Part shown: piece after piece, positions 21,392-32,201 of the stretch | Layout of the letters: each line of letters opens with the position of its first letter | Numbering within the stretch: the stretch's first letter is position 1 | Source: Galdieria partita | Taxonomy: Eukaryota; Rhodophyta; Bangiophyceae; Galdieriales; Galdieriaceae | Direction of reading: 5' to 3' | Length of the DNA stretch: 64,000 bases | NCBI GenBank assembly: GCA_025991245.1 | Contig: BQMJ01000045.1 | Coordinates: forward strand, 62,001 to 126,000 | Notes under the pieces: model-generated | Database searches by the model: none | Told to the model about the DNA's origin: nothing | What the model saw: only the letters and a program-made list of their open reading frames with translations | Translations under genes and position numbers: made by a program

Positions 21392-22871
21392 TTATCCAGC
21401 AAGAGGTAATAGGATATAGACTCCGTAAAACAGTTTCCACATAAACATGTAGAACTGATAAACTTGTGCAGAGTTTTCTGCGTCTACATGAACTGACTTA
21501 AACCATAGTAACAAACCAAATATCAAATGGCATCCGGCTAGAAGCCACTTACAGAAGAGCTTTAAAAAGAATAGTGAGTGGAAGGACTTTTCTTGAACGC
21601 TGGAACTTACGATGGGCACAATGAACCAGAGCACATAAGAAGACATCATGAAAACGAGAGTAAGAAATATAACTGTCCAACGGAAAACGACCTGTGGTCC
21701 CAAAATAACGGAAAAGGAACGTAACTGAAAAAGTCGATCTCCCTATGGGGTTAGCATGAGAGTAACGACAAATGATATACTTGCTCCTTGTTTCTACTTA
21801 CTTTGACATCTGGAATGTCTTTCATTAAAGCGATAGATATACCAAAAAGTGCAAAAAAAATGCAATAAAACCAACAACATGGAGACAAAGAAGCTCCATA
21901 ACCCGCTACTATTCTAGCATGTTGAGAGAAACCGATGTTAACCAATACACCTCTAACAACGAGAATACAAAAGGATGCCAAAAAAGGATATTTTTTTAAA
22001 CGAATAGGAGGCATACTATACATACTACCCAACAGCATGCTGGCAAACAGTGTTCCAATGAGTGGGACTGAAGTATACGGCAAAACCAAACCGAGTATCA
22101 AACCTAACGAGCCACAAAGCATCACGATCACCCAAGCCCAACGTACAGAAAGTTCTTTGGACGCTAAAGGCAAAAAGGGCTAACGTTTCCATTGAATCCA
22201 CAAACCTTGTAATCTAATAACAATCTTACTTTGTTGATTCGATCGACTTCAATATCAAATAGTTGATTCAAACCCACTATATACACGTTAATAAGCAGTG
22301 CAGGGACAAGAGCAGTGAGAAACCCAAAGATGGGAGTCCAACCCTGATCTGGAGCAATATTGTTTGCAGCCAGACTATACGACAGTTTCCGAGCACCATC
22401 AACAAGACCGGTACTTGCAGTGTTGCTACGAAAAAGCCAACAACATAAATACTTGAATAAGAGAACGGTGCCTTGATACGGTGTTGTATGTTCACACCCT
22501 TCACTTCCGATGAACTGGAGACATCGACTGACATATTCGTTGGCTAAGATAGTGAGGGACGAGATGGATACCAAAGTTCCAATAAAAGTATGCGGTCTGA
22601 TAAACTTCCATAATATATACAGTCTGTGCGTCAATCTTTTGTTTTCCTCGATATTCGCTTGCTGTCGTTGCTGTTTCAAACTGTCTACAATGTGTAACCT
22701 TGACCATCGTTGTCTCAGGCATCGCCAAGCAAGTTTGTTTGTCCAAGTATCATATGACTCGGTCCACTTTTTCTGACACAAGCCAGTTTGTCTTTTCCAG
22801 TTGTTTGCAACCGAAAGTGTTGACCATAATAAGAAACTTGGCATTGTGGATCGATTTATCTGACATGCCAT
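21392..22871 (-). CDS. VTE2: Homogentisate phytyl/prenyltransferase (VTE2 type)
   Basis: 439 aa from exons 22230..22871, 21802..22179, 21611..21742 and 21392..21559. An N-terminal leader of about 75 residues rich in Ser, Trp, Lys and Arg precedes a UbiA-fold membrane prenyltransferase. The first Asp-rich motif is NQLFDIEVDRINK (202-214), the second KDIPDVKGD (about 334-342). The ending YMFMWKLFYGVYILLPLAG closely follows plant HPT1. The enzyme couples homogentisate with phytyl- or geranylgeranyl-PP, the committed step to tocopherols/tocotrienols at the plastid envelope. Intron 3 (21560..21610, 51 nt) contains no stop and is a multiple of three, so its retention would add 17 residues; splicing gives better family spacing. 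Only 128 bp separates its start from the divergent SCO1 start. Confidence 0.9.
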
Positions 22872-22999
22872 TGAAACCAAAAATGAACTAACTTTATTCA
22901 CATCATTTCATTCTACTCGTCAAACTCTCTGGTCACCTCAGCAACATTTACTTTTCAATGTGATGTGACATTTTGGTTTACACTTTTCTCATTTGGCAA
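22872..22999. promoter_or_regulatory. Shared divergent promoter, VTE2 / SCO1
   Basis: 128 bp between the two start codons, which must hold both promoters and both 5' UTRs unless transcripts overlap the opposite gene. No specific motif could be assigned. Confidence 0.45.
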
Positions 23000-23903
23000 A
23001 TGGTTATGTCGATGATCACTAGACTTGCCTCTTACAGGCGTCTGTTGTTATTGAATACAATTCGTCATAACCCTATTAGCAAAGAAGTAGGCTGTTATTC
23101 TTCTGTTTCATCAAGTTTTAAGAGTATGTTTCACTCTTCACCTCGTTTATCAGTACAAAAGGAAGAAGCTGAAAGTCAGTCGGATTCCAAAGGTGTAAGT
23201 TGTTCGTTGGGTCAGAAACTTTCTCTAAACCTTTTGTTATAGCCAATTGGTTGGAAAACAGTAGGAGCGACTTTTGCACTAGGTTCAGGTCTTCTTTTTT
23301 TGTACGCACAAATGAAAGATAGGAAGATGGAAAGTAAGTGACTCTTATGTTGATGGTTTTGATTGAGCGGTGGTTTTAGAGCTGCGATATAATCAAAAGG
23401 ACTTGGGACAGCCAGCTATTGGTGGTCCTTTTGAGTTGTTAGATACCAATGGAAAAGTAGTGACAGATGAGGACTTTAGAGGAAAGTTTATGTTGATATA
23501 TTTTGGATTTACCTTTTGTCCCGATGTTTGTCCGGAAGAGTTGAACAAAATGACAGAGGCTATGAATATTTTGGAGAAAAGAGTGGGCTCGAGTGCAGAT
23601 AAAGTCGTTCCTGTTTTTATTTCGGTGGATCCGCAAAGAGACTCGAGTAACCAAATCAAGTCCTATTTGAAGGATTTTCATTCTCGGTTTGTTGGTTTAA
23701 CCGGAACTCCTGAGCAAGTCGAAAAGGTTGCCAAATCGTACCGAGTATTTTTCTCCAAAGATAAGAACGATGGCTCGGATGACTATCTCGTAGATCATTC
23801 CATTATTACCTATTTAGTGGCACCAGATGGCAACTTTATAACCTTTTTTGGAAAATCTACTTCGGCAGATGATATGGCTAAGAAGATTGCAGAATATCTT
23901 TAA
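23000..23903 (+). CDS. SCO1: SCO1-type copper chaperone of cytochrome c oxidase
   Basis: 269 aa from exons 23000..23194, 23243..23333 and 23380..23903. The order is a mitochondrial presequence rich in Arg and Ser, one membrane span (TVGATFALGSGLLFLYA, about 70-90) and a thioredoxin-like SCO domain. The copper ligands are all there: CPDVC (Cys142, Cys146, in FGFTFCPDVCPEE) and the distal His235 in DDYLVDHS. SCO1 delivers copper to the CuA site of COX2 from the inner membrane, with its domain facing the intermembrane space. ATG 23000 is the first in frame; MVMSMITR gives three nearby Met choices. The length matches the family. It converges on SBDS with 41 bp between stops. Confidence 0.95.
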
Positions 23904-23944
23904 TGTTATGTATAAAGAACGAAGTGTTAGGATTCAATGAGTTG

Positions 23945-24810
23945 TTATTTCTTTCCTTTCTTATTCTTCACTGAGACATTGGCTTTCTTCTGTGATGGAT
24001 TATTGCTGCTTCCACTTGTTCCTCCTTCTTGACTATAAACATTAAACTCGAAATTTCCTTTCGTAACTCTATTGATTTCAGACATAAACAAATCATATTC
24101 TCCAGGAATGATTCCGATATCATACGTACACCCTTGTGACGAATAAGATTCTCTTTCCACAGTTACATATTTGGCAAGTACACTGGAAGCTGATCCTATA
24201 AAACTATGAGGAATAACCAATTGACCCTCTAAAGTAGTCTTCTTTAGTGGAATAACGTTGACCAATTTGGAAACTATATCAGGAACTTGTTTCTCTGCGG
24301 GAACATCGGCATCGATTCGAACTTTGCACTCCTCCAAAGCATTTTCGATGCGAGACACCGGATGGGGGAGTTTTTTAGTAGGGTCGATGTAATATTTGTG
24401 TATAAAGTTGACAACTTCTCTTTTTCTCTTTTCCCATTTTTCTTTTCGTTCTGCACTGGAAACTTGTACTTCTCCCTTTTGTAGAATGGTTTCAACACAA
24501 TTCTAATATGTACTACATAGTGTTGTCAAGTATTGAACTCTGTGAAATACTCACTTGCAAAGAGTCTGTTTGAAAGGCAGCTTTCAGTTGGTTGGTTCCT
24601 GCTTTCTCCTTTTTCGCATAACTTGTAAAGATAGTGTCGGATATAAGAACCTAAACAAGCGATCGACAGAATATCTATGATAACCTCCGACGAACAAAAA
24701 CTTCTTACATCATCTATTGACTTTATTTCTCCTTTTCTATATTTTTGAACAGTTCCCTCTCTAGTAACCAACTCAAAAGTAGTCTTTCCTACTCGATAAC
24801 GCACCAACAT
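23945..24810 (-). CDS. SBDS: SBDS/Sdo1 ribosome-maturation factor
   Basis: 251 aa from exons 24709..24810, 24555..24650 and 23945..24502 (introns 58 and 52 nt). It spans the three SBDS domains: the FYSH-type N-terminal domain (VGKTTFELVTREGTVQKYR, ISDTIFT), the helical middle (CVETILQKGEVQVSSAERKE, IDPTKKLPHPVSRIENAL) and the ferredoxin-like C-terminal part (GCTYDIGIIPGEYDLFM), with a Lys-rich tail. SBDS and the GTPase EFL1 release eIF6 from 60S subunits in the cytoplasm. ATG 24810 is the first in frame, so the protein lacks the roughly 10-15 residues that usually precede the first strand. It begins 11 bp after the stop of the TruB-type gene on the same strand, leaving almost no room for its own promoter or 5' UTR. 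Confidence 0.9.
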
Positions 24811-24821
24811 ATCCCCACCAC

Positions 24822-25895
24822 TCACTGAACTGCAAATCGTTCGATCGTATGTTGAATTTGAGATATTTGCTTCAAATCATCCAAAGATACGGCATCTTGT
24901 AAGTGAAATGGACCCTGTTGGATTCTCTCCAAAGCAATCAAATGACCAACTGTGTGCTAAAGAAAGAATCAGTATACTGTTCTGCCAATCCATGTGGAAA
25001 CGTACGCAATCCTTAGCAATGTCCGACAACAAACGACGAATATAAGTACCTCCACTACATTCGATACAAAACTCGGCTATAGGCATGCAACAAGAACAAC
25101 ATTCGATGTGATGAATGCGTACCTTTTTCACATCCAACAACCTTCTTAGGAAACAAAGCACTCTCACGTTTACCTTTCTTTTGGGTAATTCTACACTCAC
25201 GCCTTTCCTGGCCCATTCATAAGCTCGCTTGCCTCTTACATGAATGGCAGAATACGCCGGTGGAACTTGTTCAACCACTCCCTGATAACCAGATAATAAT
25301 ATCGACTGAATCTCCTGCATAGAGATATTAGGAACAGGTTTGGTCTCCACAACTTTGCCAGTATTGTCCTTGGAGAATAGCACACCCATAAATAGAGAGA
25401 CAAGTAACCCATGACCGACACATACCATGGTATCGGTTTCTTCACCAAACTTTAAAGTTGCTTTGTATATTTTGGAACATTGGAGAAAGCTACCTAGTTG
25501 AGAACAGGCTGAGCCTATAGCAATGACCAAAACTCCAGTAGCAAATGGATCCAATGTACCGCCATGGCCAACCTAGAAAAGTATTGGACTTGTTTGAAAG
25601 AGAAATATTCATACTTTGATCCACTTGGGGCGTTTTCCATAGTTTTCAGTTGACCACTGTTGCAAAATGATAGAACGTATCTAGAAATAAAGTCAGAAAT
25701 AGTAGAGTACACGTATATAATAACCTTTTTCACGACATCAAAGGAAGTATAGTCACGAGGCTTCCTTACAGGGAAAATACCGCTGAGGTTATCAACTGGA
25801 GGATGAACTGAGCAAAATAAACGAGACTTTACGGTAAATAACTTTTTCTTGTGAGTTGTACCAGGAAAAGGTTTCGAAAAGAACAAGCTCCACAT
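24822..25895 (-). CDS. TruB-family tRNA pseudouridine-55 synthase
   Basis: 293 aa from exons 25725..25895, 25615..25680, 25426..25572, 25006..25368 and 24822..24956. The catalytic motif GHGGTLDPFATGVLV carries nucleophile Asp87. The KIYKATLKFGEETDT, PPAYSAIHVRGKRAYEWAR, SGGTYIRRLLSDIAKD and HLIALERIQQGPF blocks are the standard TruB set. There is no PUA domain and no Lys-rich dyskerin extension, so this is the bacterial/organellar-like TruB class rather than Cbf5. An N-terminal region of about 45 basic residues suggests import into plastid or mitochondrion. Intron 25369..25425 (57 nt) has no stop in frame and could be retained as 19 extra residues. The last exon differs in frame from the unspliced reading, which would stop at 24877. 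Confidence 0.88.
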
Positions 25896-25982
25896 AGATG
25901 TAGTAGAATATGATCGTCGCCCAGATGAGTTTGGAAAACTTGATCAATAAAGTCGATTCAATCATTCAATCAAATGAAAATG

Positions 25983-26054
25983 GGGGGCGTGGCGCAACGG
26001 TAGCGCGTCTGACTCCAGATCAGAAGGTTGCGTGTTCGATTCACGTCGCCCTCA
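25983..26054 (+). tRNA. trnW-CCA: tRNA-Trp (CCA anticodon)
   Basis: The 72-nt cloverleaf folds throughout. The acceptor pairs GGGGGCG with CGCCCTC (one G-T), the D stem is GCGC/GCGC with loop AACGGTA, and the anticodon stem is TCTGA/TCAGA with loop CTCCAGA. The variable loop is AGGTT and the T stem GCGTG/CACGT with loop TTCGATT. The anticodon CCA reads UGG. It has no intron and no encoded 3' CCA, and the internal A box (TGGCGCAACGG) and B box (GTTCGATTC) are intact, so it is a nuclear Pol III gene. It lies between the divergent TruB-type and FANCJ genes. Confidence 0.97.
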
Positions 26055-26062
26055 ATGCATCC

Positions 26063-26069
26063 TTTTTTT
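26063..26069 (+). terminator. Pol III terminator of tRNA-Trp
   Basis: A run of seven T begins 9 nt after the discriminator base of the tRNA, the normal place and form of a Pol III stop signal. Confidence 0.85.
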
Positions 26070-26248
26070 GTCAAGTTGGAGTTTCAACTTGGATAGCAAC
26101 ATCTTGAGTGTGTAGTGAATAGTTTTCTAGTGAATCTGAAAAGGGTCTTTTGTTATTCCTAAGAGTACTCTATATGGACTTGAGGTATCCTAGAGCTCGT
26201 GAAATGGCCATTTGCTTTTTGAAATCGTGACCGCCATCAAGTTGGGCA

Positions 26249-28775
26249 ATGCCTTTTCAAATATATGGAACAGAGATCGAGTTTCCTTGTGAACCTTATC
26301 CAGTACAATTTGTTCTTATGGAAAAGATATTAAGAGCTTGTGAGAATAGTCAAAATGCTCTATTGGAAAGTCCCACAGGAACTGGCAAATCTCTTGCCTT
26401 ATTATGCGCTGTGCTAGCATGGCAAAACAAAACAAAGAATAAACTACAACAGGAGAAAAAAGAAAAGGAAAACATCGGAAAAGAAAGATTTGCTGCAGCT
26501 GTAGAGAGATATAGGAACAAGGGAACTAAACACCCTTTGATAGAAACCTTTCAAGACAATCAAAACATTTGTGATATAAAGACAACAGATATGGAGACTT
26601 GTACGGAAGAAACAAGCTTATCGAGTGATGATGACTTCCAACAACTTACGAGCACAAATAAGACAATGGATAGTGAGTCTAGTGATTGGAGAGACATTGA
26701 CGAAGGAGACAACAGTCCAGCAAGTGACATGGAGATTGTTCCTCCAAAAATATTCTTTGCAACTCGAACACATGCCCAAATAGATCAAGTCGTACAAGAA
26801 TTGAGACGAACCAGTTATAGACCTAGAATGGATATTCTGGGTTCTCGCAATCGGTACTGTATACATAACAAAGTAGTAAGGTCACAGAATAAGAATGAGG
26901 AATGCAAAAAATTGTTGGAGGAGAGATCTTGTCCTTATGCATTTGGGATTGAGAAGATTCACAATGTCAAAGAACTTTCAAAGGTATATGAGTCGAATAC
27001 ATGATCTTTCCATACTTTCTTATATTGATTTTTAGAACCATATTCAACAAGTTTGGGATATCGAAGATTTGGTTCGAATAGGAAAGAGACACAATCTATG
27101 TCCTTATTTTGCTTCACAAGAGTTGATGAAAAGGGCCGAACTGATTTTCTGTCCTTACAGTTATTTGTTAGATCCAGTTGTAAGGAATGCCATGCAAGTG
27201 GAGCTTTCCAATTCTGTGGTTATTCTAGATGAAGCTCATAATATAGAAGATGTTTGTAGAGAAGCTGCATCTTGTGAAGTCTCCATTGAAGAACTCGAAC
27301 AAGTCCGAACGGAATTGGAAACTTTGGAAATGAACCCGAATACTGCCATGGGAAGACATTTATCTCTGGTCAATAGTTTTGTTTCTGGAGTTATTTCTTG
27401 GTGTCATGAACAAGATGCTCAACAAAAGTTAGTTGCAGACAAGAATGACTTTGAGAAGGAAACTTTGAGCTTCCATGGAAAATTGTTATTAGAGGCCTTG
27501 GAGTCTTGTGGAGTCACTCAAGCCATTTATTCTGAGTTACGACATAGTTTGTCTAGAATTACGAACACTGAACTTTTTCTATCGGAAGAGGAAACTAAGA
27601 AGAAGCGAATCGCTCCACTTGCTGAATGGGCGTCGATTATTTTGGAACGTTTGATGTGTCCATTGGAATTCATTTTTAACTCTTCAGTAGACCGCAGCGA
27701 TGACTTTCTCTTAGTGTTGATGAAAAGTCGTAAAGGAACTATGTGGTCTTTCAAGCTGTGCATCTGGTGCTTCAATCCAGCTGTTTCATTTTCCTATCTT
27801 GAGTCTCATTCCAGATGCATTGTACTGACTTCTGGCACTTTGACTCCTATGGATTCTTTTTCTTCCGAATTAGGCATTCATTTTGACATTGTCAACTCAC
27901 TTCCTCATGTGATAGATGTAAGGAATCAAGTTTGTGCTGTTGCTTCTAGTTGTGGACCTCATTCAGTGGAGTATGATTCTACTTTTGCCGCATCCAACTC
28001 TATTGCCTATCATGATTGTTTGGGTCAGTCAATTTTAGAATATTGTCATGTTATTCCCGATGGAGTCATTTGTTTCTTTCCATCCTATCGTTTGTTAGAA
28101 AGGTAATTATACTTTACAGCATTTTTCTTTGTAACCATTCCTAGTGTGGTTCGTCGCTGGCGTCAATCTGGTTGTTGGAAGAAATTGGAGTCCTGCAAAC
28201 AAGTGTTTATAGAGCCATGTCAAAATGATAGAGTTCAATTGTCTCATATTCTACCATCTTATTATCATGCTATTCATAAGAAGCAAGGTGCCTTGTTTCT
28301 AGCAGTTTGCAGAGGCAAAGTAAGCGAAGGAATTGATTTCAAGGATGAATTTGCACGAGGAGTGATTATAGTTGGTCTTCCTTTTCCCAATTTGAGAGAT
28401 CTCCAAGTCATTCAGAAAAAGGAATACAACGATAGATATAGTGCATCTAGGAAATTGTTGAGTGGACAACGATGGTATGCTTTGCAAGCGTTTCGCTCTC
28501 TGAATCAAGCGATTGGACGTTGCATTCGACACAAGAATGATTATGGTGTGATTATTTTGTTAGATAAGCGATACACTAGAAAAGAAACGTTGAGCAATCT
28601 TCCCAAATGGCTGGCTCAACAAATCCGAATGGCAACTTGTCACGAAGAAGCCATTGCGATGATTTCCCGTTTTATTCCACAAATTCAAGTTGCTCCCACC
28701 CCTTTTACGAGGCGTTCATTAGGGAATAAGGTGTTGCAACAGAAAGTGAATCAATATTTGCGAGGGAGAGAATAG
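26249..28775 (+). CDS. BRIP1: FANCJ/BRIP1-type Fe-S DNA helicase
   Basis: 810 aa from exons 26249..26983, 27036..28102 and 28145..28775. This is a superfamily-2 XPD-type helicase: IYGTEIEFPCEPYPVQ (Q-like motif), SPTGTGKS (Walker A), FFATRTHAQIDQVVQEL, LDEAHN (DEAH box), SGTLTPMDSFSSELGIHF, and AVCRGKVSEGIDF with QAIGRCIRHKNDYG (motifs V and VI). Four cysteines between motifs Ia and II (RYC, EEC, SCPY, LCPY) fit the 4Fe-4S cluster. A hydrophilic insert of about 100 residues after Walker A and the TPMDSFSSELG wording favour FANCJ over RTEL1, DDX11 or XPD. The family unwinds G-quadruplexes and acts at interstrand crosslinks. The protein lacks the long C-terminal BRCA1-binding tail of vertebrates. 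The next gene starts 3 bp after its stop. Confidence 0.92.
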
Positions 28776-28778
28776 AAT

Positions 28779-29358
28779 ATGGATTTATTGGGAACGACAG
28801 GCAGTAGAGAAGGAAATAGAGGTGGAAGAGACCAATTTAGTTGGGAGAAAGTAAAAGAAGTAAGTGCTTTTTACGAAAAGAAGGATATTTGGATGAACAC
28901 AACTTGAATAGGATAAATACAGAGAGAACTACTTGGGACATTCACTACACGCACCTGTGGGTTTGTCTTCCAAGAAAAAGGACCCACAATGGTTTATAAA
29001 ACCACCGTCTCGTCCAAATAGTGGGAACGAAGAACTGAAGAGAATACAACAACAAGAAGCTATTATGATGAGAGCTAGTCTTCAAGGAATACCTGTCCAA
29101 GACGCAATTGCGTTGGCACTTGAACAATCAAACCAATTGGAGGAAAACAACGCTGAGGCTACGAGTGACAAGCCATTGTCTGCACAGAATGAGTCTCAAG
29201 ATAAGAGTTTAGTAGAAAACGATCGAGAATGGGGTAATCATCAACATGATAGCCATAAAGAAAGACGCGATCGACACGATAGACATGGTCACAAAGTTGA
29301 GTCAAGGCATAGTAAAAGTCGGTCTCGCAAGAATAGAAGAAGACGTCATCATTCGTAA
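28779..29358 (+). CDS. MMTAG2-like nuclear protein
   Basis: 175 aa from exons 28779..28859 and 28912..29358. The N-terminus carries the family signature GNRGGRDQFSWEKVKEDKYR then ENYLGHSLHAPVG and DPQWF. A helix follows with an MMRASLQGIPVQDAIALAL repeat-like stretch, and the tail is RD/RH/RS-rich. The human counterpart (multiple myeloma tumour-associated protein 2) is a small nuclear, RNA-linked protein of unclear function; the Arg/Ser/His tail here suggests the same compartment. The ATG lies only 3 bp after the FANCJ stop, on the same strand, so its 5' UTR must lie inside the FANCJ coding region. Confidence 0.85.
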
Positions 29359-29499
29359 GAAAGGAATATATGGATACTAACTTTTGGGTGTGTGAAAGTA
29401 TCACTTTTTAAGCAACTCGATTTTATTATTGCCATGGCATTTTCTAAAACAGATTGCAAAACTTTTCAATATTTGTAAAAAGAATATCGTTCCATATTT

Positions 29500-30250
29500 T
29501 CACATAAAGCCACAACAGGAATTTTGTTTCCTTGCTGTACGATAAAACATTTTAGACTGCATACTCAAGTCGTTGGATTTTTCCACCAGAGCATCCAACT
29601 TTGTACCTCGTTCCAACACAGAATCTATAGTTTTATGCTATCGTGGTAATTAGAAAAGTATTCTCAACAACACCAACTGATGTAACTTACTAGTATAATT
29701 TTGGTTTCGTCCAAATCCTTTTGTATGCGTACGATAGAGTCTGCTTTGGCTGGATCTTGATATTCATCAACTGCTTTTTGGACAAAGGAACAAGTCAGTT
29801 CCGAATGGGCCGTTTTCCAAACGTTTTCGTTGTTCTCTTTTGTAAACTCATCGATAACCTTTCCAAGTAGAGTGAATGCCACTCTTCTGGGGTATTCTTT
29901 ATCACATAATACCACTGAAGCCAATCCGTTGGAAGCGTTGTAAACGTGACATACATAAGTATCTTTCCAAGATGATCAATAAACAAGTTGAATAGTCATC
30001 ATTATTTACCTTGGTGTTCAACAGAAGCTCTTTCACCATAAGGTACTCTTTTGACTAGAGTTTTCGCAAAAAAGTTGGCAAACTCTCGGATACTATGGCA
30101 AGTATAAGTAACTGCGAGTGAGAACAGGGTTTTCACCAACCTGTTTCTTTGAAAATAGCCAAATTCGTTGAGGTGATAAGCACTGGACAATATAAAAGGC
30201 TCCTTGTCACTTTCTTCCTTTCGCAATACAAACAGTGCAATGATTTTCAT
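29500..30250 (-). CDS. YKT6: YKT6 R-SNARE
   Basis: 200 aa from exons 30141..30250, 30010..30092, 29691..29962 and 29500..29637. An N-terminal longin domain ([46 protein letters not shown]) precedes the R-SNARE motif ([18 protein letters not shown]... with the central Arg). The C-terminus is SCCGFM: a CaaX farnesylation cysteine preceded by a palmitoylation cysteine, and no membrane span. This is exactly YKT6, a lipid-anchored SNARE working at Golgi, endosome and vacuole membranes. Length equals yeast and human YKT6. Confidence 0.96.
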
Positions 30251-30329
30251 ATTCTCTCTTCACCACAGCAAGAAGAATGTCACTTCGATCTCTCTCTTCC
30301 TTTCTCACAAAGAAAACTTTGAAAACAGT

Positions 30330-31051
30330 TTATGAAAAAGGTGAGTTTTTATTTTCTATCACTTGGTTGGGATCGAGAGCTGTTCCTTCCAAGTGTTCGT
30401 TGGTAAGTTTTGCTCGTCTACCAACTTTTCTTGCTTTGTAAGATTGGGGTCTTTTACGAACAACAACACTTTCTGGCTGTCTATTTTCTTGAGAAACACG
30501 TTTCAGTCCTCGACTCATCAAGTGACGATGCACATCTACAGGGTCAGGAACACGTATCTCGTACCACAACTGACGCACGTCATCACTCACGGGATAGAAC
30601 CACTTGGGTTCAGCTGGAAATATAAACTCTTGCTTGTAAAAGTTGTTTCGAATACAAAAAACTTGAGGAGGCTGACTATGCAATAGATTCTAACAAACAA
30701 CCTTCAATTCTGATCAGAAAAAAAGCAACGATATACCTCCAAATCTTCTTCCACTCCTTTATAAGCGTCCAAAAGGTCCTTTTTGTCGATGCCAACAGGG
30801 TTCCGTTGTATAACTGCCAATAAATCTTCCTTGTTTCGTAAAAAGTATTTGCTTTTCCACCTTAAGCGACCATCCGGCTCTATCAAAATACGTGGATTGG
30901 TTTTCAAGTTTTCTTTCAACTCTGGGTCCGCCTCGACGTCGATGTGTAGTTTATCTTTCAGTTCTTGAGGAGAAACAGGGCGCAACTCGGATTGCAAATA
31001 TTGCAAAATACTTAATAACACGAGTCCAAGAGGTTTTTCACCAGTAGCCAT
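30330..31051 (-). CDS. GTF2E2: TFIIE beta subunit
   Basis: 224 aa from exons 30737..31051 and 30330..30689 (47-nt intron). Two winged-helix modules can be seen: VLLSILQYLQSELRPVSPQELKD... and KEDLLAVIQRNPVGIDKKDLLDAY. A basic, Arg/Lys-rich C-terminal helix follows (VVRKRPQSYKARKVGRRAK). TFIIE-beta recruits and regulates TFIIH at the Pol II preinitiation complex. It is shorter at the N-terminus than human TFIIE-beta, lacking the Ser-rich leader. The stop is 79 bp from the start of YKT6 on the same strand. Confidence 0.88.
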
Positions 31052-31162
31052 ACCTGCTACTGATAAGAAAACCTCCTTTCACAACAATGAGAGATGAGTT
31101 CCTATTACTAACCACTCACAAGCTCTCCTTTTCTTTATTCAACAAACACAATCGACCATTCA

Positions 31163-32129
31163 TCATTTCAAGTTTTTACGGAAAAATTCCAACATTCTAG
31201 ACAACGCCAATTGTCTACTCTCTTCATCATAAGGTCGTAGCATTTCCTAAACAATAAAAGTGACCCAACAATAGGCAACAACAACCACTTACCACTTTGG
31301 ACCTCATCTCATCGGTGAATCCACCATCAGGAGGATTCATAAACGCATGACCCGCTTTGGGATAATAATAAAACTCATGAGGTACATTACCTTCCTTGAG
31401 TTTCTGCTCCAAACCTTTTGCTGTCGCGAGATCAGAAAATCCCTGGCTTTTGTCTTGTTCTCCAAAATGACACTGAACAGGAACTTTTATGTTTTTCACG
31501 TCACATAATTGTGCTGGAGGGGTTCCATAAAAGCAAACTGACGCATCCACAGCTGGATGAAGAGCTGCAGCAGCCAAAGCTAGTGCACCTCCCATGCAGT
31601 ATCCAACGATGCCCACTTTTTTGCACTGTTTGGTTTCCTTCAAATATTGACAGGCAGCTGCAATGTCATCTATGGCACCAGGCCAATCCAAGTTAGTCAT
31701 CATCTATGCACTCAACGGTGAGAGGATCACTCAACAAGGCAAATAATAACTTACGTGATGGGCTTCATCTGGTTGAGTGGCTACTTTGCCTCGATAAAAG
31801 TCCGGTAAAAGAGTTTTGCACTGCAAACCCTCACTCAACTCTTGTGCTCGATTCTATTGTAGAATGAGAGACATTATCAACTGGTGAGTCCAAACACTTA
31901 CTTTAATCACTTGGTTCAAACCCCACCACTCTTGTACTACGATAACTCCAAAGTGATTAGGAGTGTTTTCCCCATATAGAATACCAGGCACATCAGTATT
32001 CTGTTTTTTAAACGTGACTGCTGCCATCTTCAACTGTCTTGAACAGAGTGACTTGCGACAACCAACCCACAATCGAAACGGTGATCGACAAGGAAAACCC
32101 CAAACAAAACTCAAATGGACAAAGCGCAT
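31163..32129 (-). CDS. Dienelactone hydrolase-family protein
   Basis: 273 aa from exons 31902..32129, 31755..31853, 31293..31703 and 31163..31246. The alpha/beta-hydrolase triad is Cys145 (GYCMGGAL), Asp193 (GEQDKSQG) and His228 (PKAGHAFMNP). The Cys nucleophile and the early Glu in VVQEWWGLN are the hallmark of dienelactone hydrolases / carboxymethylenebutenolidase-like enzymes. A basic 35-residue leader before MAAVTFKK looks like an organellar presequence; starting at Met36 would give a cytosolic enzyme. The natural substrate is not known for eukaryotic members. Confidence 0.88.
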
Positions 32130-32201
32130 CAAGTGGAATAGCCCAAAAATGTCTATGCGATTGTTTCTTCAAACTTCCAAAAGATGGAATGGTGGAATCT
32201 T

